Positions 8,895 through 17,058 are shown, counted from the stretch's first letter. The stretch is DNA of 19,812 nt from JBMOLK01 sp049325575 (GCA_049325575.1 JBMOLK010000054.1:1-19812), one strand, 5' to 3'. Notes: a model not told the origin generated them from the sequence alone. Made by a program: numbers and translations.

Positions 8895-9991
8895 TTATCA
8901 ACCTCATACAGGATATACCAACACCACATAATAATGTTTTAATAAAAGAACTGGTTAAGGACAGCGGTATAGAGTTGAAGCTATGGTATGCAGCAAGAAG
9001 CCATAACCAGTATGGCTGGAGTAAGGACCTTTCCGATGAGATAATCAAATCTAATATATATGGATATGATAAGGTTAGTTGGGATTTGGTCAGATATGCT
9101 TTGAAGAATAGAGATGAGAAGTATATAATAATTGGGTGGGGAAATCCAACTACCCGAGCTCTGGTGTTAATTCTATGGCTTTTGAGGAGACCATTTAATA
9201 TTTGGACAGACCTCCCAAATGATAATTTAAAAAGAAATATTGCTAAAAAGATTATAAGAGAGTTTTATTACTTTATGCTTAAGATCTCAAGGACAAAAAT
9301 CTTTTGTGTTGGAAAATCTACTATAGAATACTTTTTGAAAAGAGGGTTTAGTGAGGATAGGCTTTTAAACTTACCCATATTTATTGATATTGATAAAATA
9401 AGAGAAGATTATGGTTTTAATAGAGACGATATAAAGAAAAAATATTGTATTTATGATGGGGATTTGTTTTTATTATCAGGGAGCCGATTGATCCATGAGA
9501 AAGGCTTTGATTTATTAATTGAAGCAATAAGCCTTTTACCTCAAAATAAAAAATCAAAAGTTAAAGCAGTTATAGTTGGAAAAGGTGAGGAAAAGGAAAA
9601 TTTGCTTGAGTTAATAAGTAGATACAAACTAAAGAGCAATATATTTATTGAGGAATGGATGGATATTGAAGACTTTAAGGCATGTATAGCAAATAGTGAT
9701 TTTTTTATACATCCTGCAAGGTTTGATGCTTACGGTAACACAATATATGCAATGGGTCTAGGTACGCCTGTTATAGGAAGTTTTCAGGCAGGGGCAGCCA
9801 ATGACCTGGTTATAAACGGAGTAAACGGCTTTTTATATAATTCAGAGGAAACCGGCGAGCTTGCTAGGTTAATTGAATATGTATTTGATAATCGGGAACT
9901 GCTAAAGGGAATGTCCTCCGAAGCAGTAAAAGCTTCAAAAAAACTATCTCCTGTAAATGGAGTAATTACAATAAAGGAAGGTTTAATATGA
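8891..9991 (+). CDS. GT4-like glycosyltransferase with degenerate E-x7-E motif
   Basis: 366 residues with GT-B organisation. The N-terminal domain begins MIINLIQDIPTPHN. The donor domain starts near residue 190 with the Arg199/Lys204 pair (GSRLIHEKGFDLL), a VIVGKGEE strand, and a HPARFDAYGN stretch (274-283) followed by AMGLGTPVIGS. The second glutamate of the canonical E-x7-E motif is not present: the first is Asp279, and the position before AMG is Tyr, with one residue fewer between. I recall GT4 relatives with similar HPARFDAYG blocks, so this is probably a subfamily trait and not decay. Sugar donor and acceptor are unknown. It is translationally coupled to rfbA upstream and overlaps the acetyltransferase downstream, so it may transfer the dTDP-derived sugar. 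AAGGAGT at 8874-8880 is its ribosome binding site, inside rfbA. Confidence 0.83.
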   Translation: MIINLIQDIPTPHNNVLIKELVKDSGIELKLWYAARSHNQYGWSKDLSDEIIKSNIYGYDKVSWDLVRYALKNRDEKYIIIGWGNPTTRALVLILWLLRRPFNIWTDLPNDNLKRNIAKKIIREFYYFMLKISRTKIFCVGKSTIEYFLKRGFSEDRLLNLPIFIDIDKIREDYGFNRDDIKKKYCIYDGDLFLLSGSRLIHEKGFDLLIEAISLLPQNKKSKVKAVIVGKGEEKENLLELISRYKLKSNIFIEEWMDIEDFKACIANSDFFIHPARFDAYGNTIYAMGLGTPVIGSFQAGAANDLVINGVNGFLYNSEETGELARLIEYVFDNRELLKGMSSEAVKASKKLSPVNGVITIKEGLI

Positions 9992-10521
9992 GTAATAAAG
10001 TAATCAGGATAACTTCTGAAATTTTTCCGGATGTATGTCTAAGAAGCATTAATGAAGGAGACTTGGAAAACTTAAGATTGTGGAAAAACAAAAATACAAG
10101 TTCATTTTTTTATCAGGAAGAAATAACGGAAATCCAGCAAAAGAAATGGTTTGAGGGATTCCTGGGCAGGGATAACGATTACATGTTTATGTTTGAGGAA
10201 TACATTGGCTCCGGGTGTGAGAGCTTGGGGTGTTTAGGGTTTAGGTTGATAGACAATGTAGTAGATATATATAATGTTATAAGAGGAAATAAGACAGGGG
10301 AATCAAAGGGCAAGATCAAGGATGCACTAAAGATGATGTGCTGCTATATTAAAATGAATTATGACTATAAGATTACCTGTAAAGTAATTAGATCCAATCC
10401 GGCAGTTGAATGGTATAAAAAAAATGGTTTTGAGATCATTAGTGATAATGGAACATATTATGATTTACAACTAAAGGATGGATTTTTTGAAGAATGTGAT
10501 ATACAATATGAAATTACTTGA
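9988..10521 (+). CDS. GNAT-family acetyltransferase
   Basis: 177 residues with the GNAT fold signature: an N-terminal LRSINEGDLENLRLWKN block (18-34), the acetyl-CoA motif A region near RGNKTGESKGKIKDAL (99-114), which departs from the textbook R-x2-G-x-G/A loop, and a clear motif B, SNPAVEWYKKNGFEI (136-150). Such enzymes in glycan loci commonly N-acetylate an aminosugar nucleotide. The next gene is a DegT-type aminotransferase, so amination followed by acetylation of a dTDP-4-keto-deoxysugar is the natural reading, as in the WecE/WecD (RffA/RffC) pair. Protein-N-terminal (RimJ-like) or other acylation is the alternative. It starts within the ATGA overlap with the preceding gene, behind AAAGGAAGG at 9974-9982. 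Confidence 0.8.
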   Translation: MSNKVIRITSEIFPDVCLRSINEGDLENLRLWKNKNTSSFFYQEEITEIQQKKWFEGFLGRDNDYMFMFEEYIGSGCESLGCLGFRLIDNVVDIYNVIRGNKTGESKGKIKDALKMMCCYIKMNYDYKITCKVIRSNPAVEWYKKNGFEIISDNGTYYDLQLKDGFFEECDIQYEIT

Positions 10522-10614
10522 ATATTAGCTATAATTTAATAGCTGCAGAGTTATTCCTAACCCAAATGGGTATTTCGATATATTTTAAGATATACGTATT
10601 CATAATATATATAT

Positions 10615-10620
10615 GGGAGG
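10615..10620 (+). promoter_or_regulatory. Ribosome binding site deciding the aminotransferase start at 10626
   Basis: GGGAGG lies five bases from ATG 10626. It rules out the upstream TTG at 10518, whose extra 36 residues are a hydrophobic stretch with no counterpart in the family. Confidence 0.8.
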
Positions 10621-10625
10621 TAAAT

Positions 10626-11732
10626 ATGATATCAGTATTTGGATCTAAAGTAGGAGCAGAAGAAATTGCACAAGTGTCTGAAAGTATAAATAAACAATGG
10701 ATGGGTATGGGGCCAAAAGTTAAAAGCTTTGAGGAGAAATTTTCACAAAGACTTGGTTTGAATAATTTTGCTTTGGTGGATAGCGGATCAAATGCCCTTT
10801 ATTTAGCTGTCACTTTGTTGGATTTGCCTAAGGGATCTGAAATAATTATTCCATCGTTTACCTGGGTGTCTTGCGCACAGGCAATTTTACTTGCAGGACA
10901 TAAACCGGTTTTTTGCGATGTAGATATAGACAGCTGTAATGTTACTGTTGAGAACATTAAGCCGCTAATAAACAGTAATACAAAAGCTATAATGGTCGTA
11001 CATTACGCAGGGCTGCCTGTAGATATGGATCCAATACTTGAATTAGGCCTTCCAGTCATTGAAGATGCCGCACATGCAGTAGACTCTTATTATAAAGGTA
11101 AGGCTTGTGGCAGCATTGGAGATGTAGGAATTTATAGTTTCGATGCAGTGAAAAATCTCGCTGTTGGGGAGGGCGGAGGTATTATAACCAGAAAACCTGA
11201 ACTAGCTGAAAGAGCGAGAATATTAAGGTACTGTGGTATTGGTAAATCAGGGTTTGAGGCATCAACCCAGGGCAAAAAAAGATGGTGGGAATATAATATA
11301 GTTGATGCATTTATTAAAATGAATCCTTCGGATATTTCTGCCGGAATTGGTCTGGCTCAATTGGAAAAGTTGGATGAACTGCAGGCATACAGAAAGAAAA
11401 TATGGGAGTTATATCAAAGAAGCTTTCAAGATATAGAATGGATAAAAACTCCGAAAGACCCTAGAAGCACAGATAAACATTCTTATTTCACATATTTTAT
11501 AAGGGTTCCAAAGAGGGATGAACTTGCAAGCTACCTGTTTGAGAAGGGAATTTATACTACGTTAAGATATCATCCTCTTCATATGAACCCAATTTATAAT
11601 AGTAACGCAAAACTACCTAATTGTGAACAGTTGAATGAGGAGGGGCTAAACATTCCGCTTCATCCAAATTTGAGTATGGTAGACGTAGAAAAAGTTATTG
11701 AGGATATTATATCTTTTAAAAATTATCTATAA
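10626..11732 (+). CDS. DegT/DnrJ/EryC1/StrS PLP-dependent sugar aminotransferase
   Basis: 368 residues from the chosen start. It has the fold-type I sugar aminotransferase blocks: VDSGSNALYLA (51-61) for phosphate binding, IPSFTWVS (75-82), the HYAGLPVDMD segment (126-135), IEDAAHAVDS (145-154) with the aspartate that contacts the PLP nitrogen, SFDAVKNLAVGEGG (171-184) with Lys176 as the predicted Schiff-base lysine, and PSDISAGIGLAQLEKLD. These enzymes transfer the amino group of glutamate to a keto-sugar nucleotide. An in-frame TTG at 10518 would add 36 hydrophobic residues that no family member has, whereas GGGAGG at 10615-10620 sits six bases before ATG 10626. Together with RfbA and the GNAT gene it probably makes a dTDP acylamino-dideoxyhexose; amination of a UDP-keto sugar is the alternative. 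The regiochemistry is not readable. Confidence 0.9.
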   Translation: MISVFGSKVGAEEIAQVSESINKQWMGMGPKVKSFEEKFSQRLGLNNFALVDSGSNALYLAVTLLDLPKGSEIIIPSFTWVSCAQAILLAGHKPVFCDVDIDSCNVTVENIKPLINSNTKAIMVVHYAGLPVDMDPILELGLPVIEDAAHAVDSYYKGKACGSIGDVGIYSFDAVKNLAVGEGGGIITRKPELAERARILRYCGIGKSGFEASTQGKKRWWEYNIVDAFIKMNPSDISAGIGLAQLEKLDELQAYRKKIWELYQRSFQDIEWIKTPKDPRSTDKHSYFTYFIRVPKRDELASYLFEKGIYTTLRYHPLHMNPIYNSNAKLPNCEQLNEEGLNIPLHPNLSMVDVEKVIEDIISFKNYL

Positions 11733-11781
11733 GCCAAAGGATAAGCAGCACTATTGTAGCAGGGTTATATTTACAGTAAAT

Positions 11782-11787
11782 AGAGGG
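11782..11787 (+). promoter_or_regulatory. Ribosome binding site deciding the CgeB-like start at 11794
   Basis: AGAGGG lies six bases before ATG 11794, giving a conventional start 61 bases after the aminotransferase stop instead of a TTG buried in that gene. Confidence 0.7.
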
Positions 11788-11793
11788 TATATA

Positions 11794-12870
11794 ATGATTA
11801 AAATTATAGTAGTTGGTGACTGGCTGGCAGAAATATATGAAAAAGCCTTATATGATGGCTTTAATGAATTGGGATATGAAACATATAAGTTCTCCTGGAT
11901 ACAATACTTTAAATATTATCAGTATCCAGGCAGGTTTAAAACGGATAATAATATTGTTAAGTCTGTCTACTACAGATTTCAAAATAAGTATGTAATGGGG
12001 CCGGCTATTAATAAGATAAATAAAGATTTGGTTAAGTTTTGTTATGAAATAAAACCGGATTTAGTGTTTATTTATAAGGGAAGCCATATATACCCTAAGA
12101 CTGTAATGAAGCTGAAAGAGTTGGGGGCTATAGTCTTTGGATATAATAATGATGATATTTTTAGTAGTTATTATCCTAAATATACTTGGAGGCATTATAT
12201 TAATTCCATTCGTCACTATGATCATATATTTGCATATAGACAGAAGAATATTGAGGAATATTTAAAGGCTGGAGTGCAAAATACAAGTATTCTAAGGTCG
12301 TACTATATCAAGAAAAACAACTTTTATATTGATAATTTAGAGGATAATAAGTATAGCTGTGACGTTTTATTTATTGGTCATTATGAAGATGATGGCAGGG
12401 ATGAATATATAAAAAGCGTTATAGATAATGGCATAGATTTAAAGCTATATGGTACGGGTTGGGGAAGGTCTAAATATTACAGCTTTTTTAAAGAAAGATT
12501 TGGAGAAATATTACCAGTGTATGAAGACTATAATTTAGCTTTAAATAGTGCTAAAATTGCTTTAGTGTTTTTATCAAAGATCAACAACGATACCTATACC
12601 AGAAGGTGCTTTGAAATTACGGCAGCTAAAACATTAATGCTAAGTGAATATACAGATGATTTAAATAATATGTTTAGAGAAGATAAAGAAGCAGTTTACT
12701 TTAGATGCAAAGAAGAATTAATTGAAAAAATCAGGTTTTATTTAGAAAATGATATTAAGAGAGAGATGATAGCAGAAGCAGGATATCGGAGGTTATTGGA
12801 TAGTAAACATGATTCAGTAGCAAGAGTACAGGAAATAGTAGAAGTTTATAAAAGATTAAGTGAGGGGTAA
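11794..12870 (+). CDS. CgeB-like glycosyltransferase (Glyco_trans_1_2 type)
   Basis: 358 residues from the chosen ATG. The N-terminal domain starts IKIIVVGDW and includes KPDLVFIYKGSHI (88-99) and FGYNNDDIFSSYYPKY (115-130). The C-terminal half has DVLFIGHYEDD (190-200), LKLYGTGW (217-224), and the block FLSKINNDTYTRRCFEI (259-275) followed by MLSEYTDDL (282-290). This matches my recollection of the CgeB / Glyco_trans_1_2 family, GT-B proteins named for B. subtilis CgeB, which affects the spore surface; relatives occur in many surface-glycan loci. The donor is unknown. A TTG at 11698 inside the preceding gene would add 32 residues, but AGAGGG at 11782-11787 precedes ATG 11794. The gene is more AT-rich than its neighbours (many AAT, ATA, TAT codons), perhaps a sign of separate origin. 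Confidence 0.8.
   Translation: MIKIIVVGDWLAEIYEKALYDGFNELGYETYKFSWIQYFKYYQYPGRFKTDNNIVKSVYYRFQNKYVMGPAINKINKDLVKFCYEIKPDLVFIYKGSHIYPKTVMKLKELGAIVFGYNNDDIFSSYYPKYTWRHYINSIRHYDHIFAYRQKNIEEYLKAGVQNTSILRSYYIKKNNFYIDNLEDNKYSCDVLFIGHYEDDGRDEYIKSVIDNGIDLKLYGTGWGRSKYYSFFKERFGEILPVYEDYNLALNSAKIALVFLSKINNDTYTRRCFEITAAKTLMLSEYTDDLNNMFREDKEAVYFRCKEELIEKIRFYLENDIKREMIAEAGYRRLLDSKHDSVARVQEIVEVYKRLSEG
12862..12867 (+). promoter_or_regulatory. Ribosome binding site deciding the epimerase start at 12878
   Basis: GAGGGG lies ten bases before ATG 12878, inside the last codons of the CgeB-like gene, so translation of the two genes is probably linked. Confidence 0.65.
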
Positions 12871-12877
12871 GGTTAAA

Positions 12878-13888
12878 ATGGCAAATATTTTAGTAACAGG
12901 AGCCGCTGGTTTCATAGGATTTCATTTAACTCAAAGGCTTTTATCAAGGGGAGACACTGTTATAGGAATAGACAACCTGAATGATTATTATGAGGTTGGA
13001 TTAAAAAAAGCACGTTTATCTAAGATTGAAGAACATTCTAACTTTCATTTTGAATATTGCAATATAGCTGATTACTCAAATATTAAAGATATATTCGATA
13101 AGTATCAGATTGATAGAGTTTGTAATTTGGCTGCTCAAGCGGGTGTACGGTATTCTATAAAAAACCCTCATGTGTATGTTGAATCAAACCTGGTAGGGTT
13201 TATAAATGTACTGGAAGCATGCAGACACCATGGAATTAAACACTTGGTATTTGCCTCCTCCAGCTCGGTTTACGGAGCAAATACGCTTCTTCCGTTTTCT
13301 ATACACCATAATGTTGATCACCCTGTTTCACTGTATGCAGCAACTAAAAAAGCTAATGAACTAATGGCTCACACTTATGCTAAATTGTATGGGTTACCAT
13401 GTACGGGCCTTAGATTTTTTACAGTGTATGGTCCGTGGGGTAGGCCGGATATGGCACTTTTTAAGTTTACAAAAGCGATATTAAATGGTGAGCCCATTGA
13501 AGTGTATAACTATGGTAAAATGAAGAGGGATTTTACTTATATTGATGATATAGTAGAAGGTGTTGTAAGGGTTATTGATAAGACAGCCGAACCGAATCCG
13601 GATTGGGATGGAAATAAGCCGGATCCTGGTACAAGCAATGCTCCTTACCGCATTTACAATATAGGTAATAATAATCCTGTTGACTTAATGTACTTTATTG
13701 AGACTTTGGAACGCACTCTGGGGAAAACCACTAAGAAAGAATTGCTTCCTCTTCAAGACGGTGATGTTGTAGCCACTTTCGCAGATGTAGATGATTTGGT
13801 TAGTGATATGGGCTTTAAACCTTCTACTGATATTGAACTTGGTATCAAAAGATTTGTAGACTGGTATAGAAATTATTATAAGGTATGA
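12878..13888 (+). CDS. NAD-dependent UDP-glucuronate 4-epimerase (CapI/GAE type)
   Basis: 336 residues, an extended short-chain dehydrogenase/reductase. It has the Rossmann motif GAAGFIGFH (8-16), the family-typical IDNLNDYYEVGLKKARL (31-47), NLAAQAGVRYS (83-93), SSSSVYGAN (127-135), the catalytic Tyr153/Lys157 pair in YAATK, and RFFTVYGPWGRPDMA. The IDNLNDYY block and the RPDMA segment are typical of the CapI/GAE group, which interconverts UDP-glucuronate and UDP-galacturonate. The Ugd gene at the end of this window supplies the substrate. A GTG at 12860 overlapping the previous gene would add six residues, but it lies before the GAGGGG at 12862-12867, so ATG 12878 is preferred. The gap from the preceding stop is only seven bases. 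Confidence 0.9.
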   Translation: MANILVTGAAGFIGFHLTQRLLSRGDTVIGIDNLNDYYEVGLKKARLSKIEEHSNFHFEYCNIADYSNIKDIFDKYQIDRVCNLAAQAGVRYSIKNPHVYVESNLVGFINVLEACRHHGIKHLVFASSSSVYGANTLLPFSIHHNVDHPVSLYAATKKANELMAHTYAKLYGLPCTGLRFFTVYGPWGRPDMALFKFTKAILNGEPIEVYNYGKMKRDFTYIDDIVEGVVRVIDKTAEPNPDWDGNKPDPGTSNAPYRIYNIGNNNPVDLMYFIETLERTLGKTTKKELLPLQDGDVVATFADVDDLVSDMGFKPSTDIELGIKRFVDWYRNYYKV

Positions 13889-13958
13889 CAACCTGATTCA
13901 TATAAGAAAAAGATTCAAAATACACAGTTTGACTGTTAGAATGGTTAAAGGTGGTTAA

Positions 13959-15827
13959 ATGTGCGGTATAGTAGGTATTATTGATTATCACAGTGATAAA
14001 ATTGAATCAAAAAGTGTTGAATATGCAGCAAGCATTTTATCCAGGCGTGGTCCTGATGACAAAGGATTATGGGAAGATAAATTTGCTATTTTGGCACATA
14101 GAAGACTCTCGGTTTTAGACATAACACAAGCAGGACACCAACCAATGATATCAGAGGATGGTAGATATATTATTGTCTTTAATGGAGAGATTTACAATTT
14201 CAAAGAAGTTAGAAAAATGATAGGGTTATATGAATGGAAAAGTAATAGTGACACGGAAGTGATTTTGGCTGCATATTCCAAGTGGGGCACTAAGTGCCTC
14301 AAGTATTTTGACGGGATGTTCGCGTTTGTGATATGGGACAAGAAGGAAGAGGTTTTGTTTGCCGCTCGTGATAGAATGGGTGTAAAACCGTTTTATTATT
14401 ACGCGTCTGATAGCTGCTTTGCATTTTCATCAAGGCCAAGGCCTTTGTTTTCCCTAAGTAAGAATATCTCCAAAGACATTGATGAGCAGGCATTAAGATT
14501 TTATTTGGAAATTGGATATATTCCCGGGTCATACTCGATTTATAAAGATATACACAAGCTACCCCCGGCTCACTTTATTTTATTCAGCAGGGAAGGGCTT
14601 CGTATAGAACCTTATTGGGAATTTAAGAGCATAAGTCCGGAGGTATCCTGGGAAAATCGTAGTGAAGAGGATCTTTTGGACGAGTTGGATGAGATTATTT
14701 CGCGGAGCGTAAAGTCAAGGATGGTAAGTGACGTTCCATTAGGTGCATTTTTATCTGGAGGAATAGATAGCTCCCTCGTGGTTGCTATGATGTCTAAGCA
14801 CTGCAAAGTGCCGGTTAAAACCTTTACTATTGGTTTCAATGAAAAAAGATATGATGAAAGTCCACATGCTCAAGTAGTTTCTGACTACCTTAGAACAGAG
14901 CACTTTTGTGAATACATGCAGGTAGATAGTTTATTAAGTTTTATGCCAATGTTTTCTGAAGAGTTTGATGAGCCTTTTTTTGATAGCTCTGCCTTTCCAG
15001 TTATGGCGGTTTCAAAGCTGGCACGGGAGCATGTTACAGTTTCTTTAAGTGGTGATGGTGGAGATGAATTGTTCGGTGGATACCACTATTATTTAATTTC
15101 AGAGCAGCTTAGCCCTGTTTTTAAACTACCGAAATTAGTTCGCAAAGGGTTTGCTAGTGCTGTTGGTATGATTCCAAAGCATCAATTTAAACTTCTGGCA
15201 GGAGCCATGCAGCAGCCAAGTTTGGCATCGGCTTTTGCGTTTTCAAGAAGTATTGCCAAAGACTTTGGTAGTGTACTGGTACCAGAAGTGTTAGGAAAAA
15301 CAATAGGCTTAAGTGATCTGTTTTCTATGACAAGTAAAGACTTCACAAAAAATATTAGTCCGAGCGAGAGTGCTATGAGGCTTGATGCGTTATATACCCT
15401 TCCGGACGATTATCTTCAAAAGGTTGATGTTGCAAGCATGGCATTTTCATTAGAATCGAGAGATCCGCTTCTCTCTCTGGAGTTGGTTGAATGGGCTATG
15501 AAGCTTCCTAAACGGTGGAAGCTATACAAGGGACAAAACAAGTATCTCTTAAGAAAGTTGGCGTACCGTTACGTTCCTGAATCTATAATCAACAGGCCCA
15601 AGCAGGGATTCAGCGTACCTATAGACGAGTGGCTTCGGGGTCCATTAAAAGACTGGGCTTATGAAAGGTGTAATGATAGTAGGTTATTTAGTAATATTCC
15701 GCTAAATCAGAGCAAAGTAATCGAGCTTTTAGAGCTTCATGAATCAGGAAGAAGAAATGTTCATCCTTTGTTATGGGCTATACTAATGTTTTTAGACTTT
15801 TATTCAAATACGAGAAGTATAAGTTAA
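13959..15827 (+). CDS. AsnB-type glutamine amidotransferase 3 (asparagine synthetase-like)
   Basis: 622 residues. It begins MCGIVGIID with the N-terminal catalytic cysteine, then HRRLSVL (47-53), NGEIYN (75-80) and Asp98. The synthetase domain has SGGIDSS (266-272), an EPFFDSS block and a LSGDGGDELFGGY block, the most canonical ATP-domain sequence of the three copies, and ends with RPKQGFSVPIDEWLRG. One oddity is FSSRPRPLF (156-164), where relatives usually have a glutamate-lysine pair after the serines. AAAGGTGG at 13947-13954 sets the start. It directly follows the UDP-galacturonate-forming epimerase and precedes a glycosyltransferase and two UDP-sugar dehydrogenases, so a uronate acceptor is plausible. 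True asparagine synthesis cannot be excluded from sequence. Confidence 0.9.
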   Translation: MCGIVGIIDYHSDKIESKSVEYAASILSRRGPDDKGLWEDKFAILAHRRLSVLDITQAGHQPMISEDGRYIIVFNGEIYNFKEVRKMIGLYEWKSNSDTEVILAAYSKWGTKCLKYFDGMFAFVIWDKKEEVLFAARDRMGVKPFYYYASDSCFAFSSRPRPLFSLSKNISKDIDEQALRFYLEIGYIPGSYSIYKDIHKLPPAHFILFSREGLRIEPYWEFKSISPEVSWENRSEEDLLDELDEIISRSVKSRMVSDVPLGAFLSGGIDSSLVVAMMSKHCKVPVKTFTIGFNEKRYDESPHAQVVSDYLRTEHFCEYMQVDSLLSFMPMFSEEFDEPFFDSSAFPVMAVSKLAREHVTVSLSGDGGDELFGGYHYYLISEQLSPVFKLPKLVRKGFASAVGMIPKHQFKLLAGAMQQPSLASAFAFSRSIAKDFGSVLVPEVLGKTIGLSDLFSMTSKDFTKNISPSESAMRLDALYTLPDDYLQKVDVASMAFSLESRDPLLSLELVEWAMKLPKRWKLYKGQNKYLLRKLAYRYVPESIINRPKQGFSVPIDEWLRGPLKDWAYERCNDSRLFSNIPLNQSKVIELLELHESGRRNVHPLLWAILMFLDFYSNTRSIS

Positions 15828-15869
15828 GCATTTACTCAAAACAGGTTGGTAATCTAAAGGGGAACTAAG

Positions 15870-17030
15870 ATGATGAATGTTTTTATTAATGCAATTTCTG
15901 CCAGATTGGGTGGTGGACAAACCTATATAGTTAATTTACTGCAGTATCTACCTGACCATATGGATGTAAAAATAACTATAGCAGGCCCGGACACACTTAA
16001 TATTCCAGCGAAATATAGCTGCGTTGAAAGGCTCGAAATAGATAAAAGGTATATTGAAAACACTTTCTTTCGTTCGTTTTGGGAGAAGTACAAATTACCC
16101 GGAATACTTTCAAAGCATCAGGCAGACATTTTATTTTGTCCTGGAGGTTTGGTCAATACTGTTCCACCCAGTGGATGTAAAACAGTTACTATGTTCAGAA
16201 ATATGCTACCCTTTGATCCTGTGCAAGTACGTAAGTATTCAGGACTATATGACAGAATAAGGCTGTGGATTCTTAAAAGAGCGTTTTTAAAGAGTTTTAT
16301 ACGCGCTGATCTGGTTATTTTTATATCAGAGTTTGCAAAACAGGTAATAGACGAGCATGTAGGAAATAGTTTGAAGAGATCGATAGTTATACCTCATGGA
16401 ATTAATGAGAAGTTTAGAGTTGTAGATAATCTAAACCTTGATAGGCCAGAATGGCTGCCTGAAGAAGAATATTTGTTATATGTTTCTACCTTTGAACCTT
16501 ATAAGGGACATATACAGGTATTAAGGGGATTTTCACTGTTAAAGAAGGAAAGGAAAACAAATGAAAAGCTCATATTTATAGGAGGTAAGGATTCCAGTGA
16601 ATATGGCATAAGTGTACGCAATGAAATCAAGAATCTAGGCTTGGAAGGGGAAGCCCTGGTGATTGGTGAAATTCCGTATGAAGACTTGCCGGCAGTTTAC
16701 CAGCATGCTAAAATGAATATTTTTGCATCAGAGTGTGAAAATTGTCCAAATATTCTTCTTGAAGCATTAGCATCTGCTAAGCCTCTAATAGTATCAAACA
16801 GGCCTCCAATGCCTGAGTTTGGGGGGGAAGCTGTTATTTATTTTGATCCCTCTTCGCCGACAGATTTTGCACAAAAATTAAAAGCTGTTATTGATAACAG
16901 TGATCTTATGACTGAGCTTTCAAATAAGTCTCTAAAACAATCTATGAAATATAAATGGAGCAACTCAGCTGTACAGACCTGGGAAGAAATATATAAGCTT
17001 TACCAGTTGAAATCAGGTAATAAGAATTAA
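15870..17030 (+). CDS. Glycosyltransferase family 4 (GT-B fold)
   Basis: 386 residues. The N-terminal domain shows a GGGQTYI loop (14-20), standard for acceptor-side phosphate binding in GT4 enzymes, then ILFCPGGL (87-94). The linker VIFISEFAKQVI (149-160) is typical of the family. The donor domain has YVSTFEPYKGH (204-214), a FIGGK strand (236-240), and an E-x7-E motif from Glu290 to Glu298 (ENCPNILLE), then AKPLIVSN. It is a retaining transferase, probably adding one residue of the repeat unit. Two tandem ATGs (15870 and 15873) follow AAAGGGGA at 15856-15863; either is possible, with the second at the more usual spacing. It sits 42 bases after amidotransferase 3 and 28 bases before the next dehydrogenase gene. 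Confidence 0.9.
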   Translation: MMNVFINAISARLGGGQTYIVNLLQYLPDHMDVKITIAGPDTLNIPAKYSCVERLEIDKRYIENTFFRSFWEKYKLPGILSKHQADILFCPGGLVNTVPPSGCKTVTMFRNMLPFDPVQVRKYSGLYDRIRLWILKRAFLKSFIRADLVIFISEFAKQVIDEHVGNSLKRSIVIPHGINEKFRVVDNLNLDRPEWLPEEEYLLYVSTFEPYKGHIQVLRGFSLLKKERKTNEKLIFIGGKDSSEYGISVRNEIKNLGLEGEALVIGEIPYEDLPAVYQHAKMNIFASECENCPNILLEALASAKPLIVSNRPPMPEFGGEAVIYFDPSSPTDFAQKLKAVIDNSDLMTELSNKSLKQSMKYKWSNSAVQTWEEIYKLYQLKSGNKN

Positions 17031-17047
17031 CGATAAGATTTCCTTGC

Positions 17048-17054
17048 GGGGTGA
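17048..17054 (+). promoter_or_regulatory. Ribosome binding site deciding the dehydrogenase start at 17059
   Basis: GGGGTGA lies just before ATG 17059. It falls after the alternative in-frame TTG at 17044, so the ATG is favoured. Confidence 0.6.
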
Positions 17055-17058
17055 TATT

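Noticed and set aside
10527..10544. Possible terminator hairpin after the acetyltransferase gene
   Set aside because: The stem is only six bases, half A-T pairs, and no T-run follows, so intrinsic termination is unlikely.
13889..13958. Possible promoter (TTGACT near 13927) before amidotransferase 3
   Set aside because: No acceptable -10 hexamer lies 16-18 bases downstream, and the ribosome binding site follows almost at once.
2982..15827. Recent tandem duplication of the AsnB-like genes
   Set aside because: The three proteins share only family motifs and differ widely between them, and they are separated by unrelated genes; this is old divergence or separate acquisition, and no long DNA repeat is visible.
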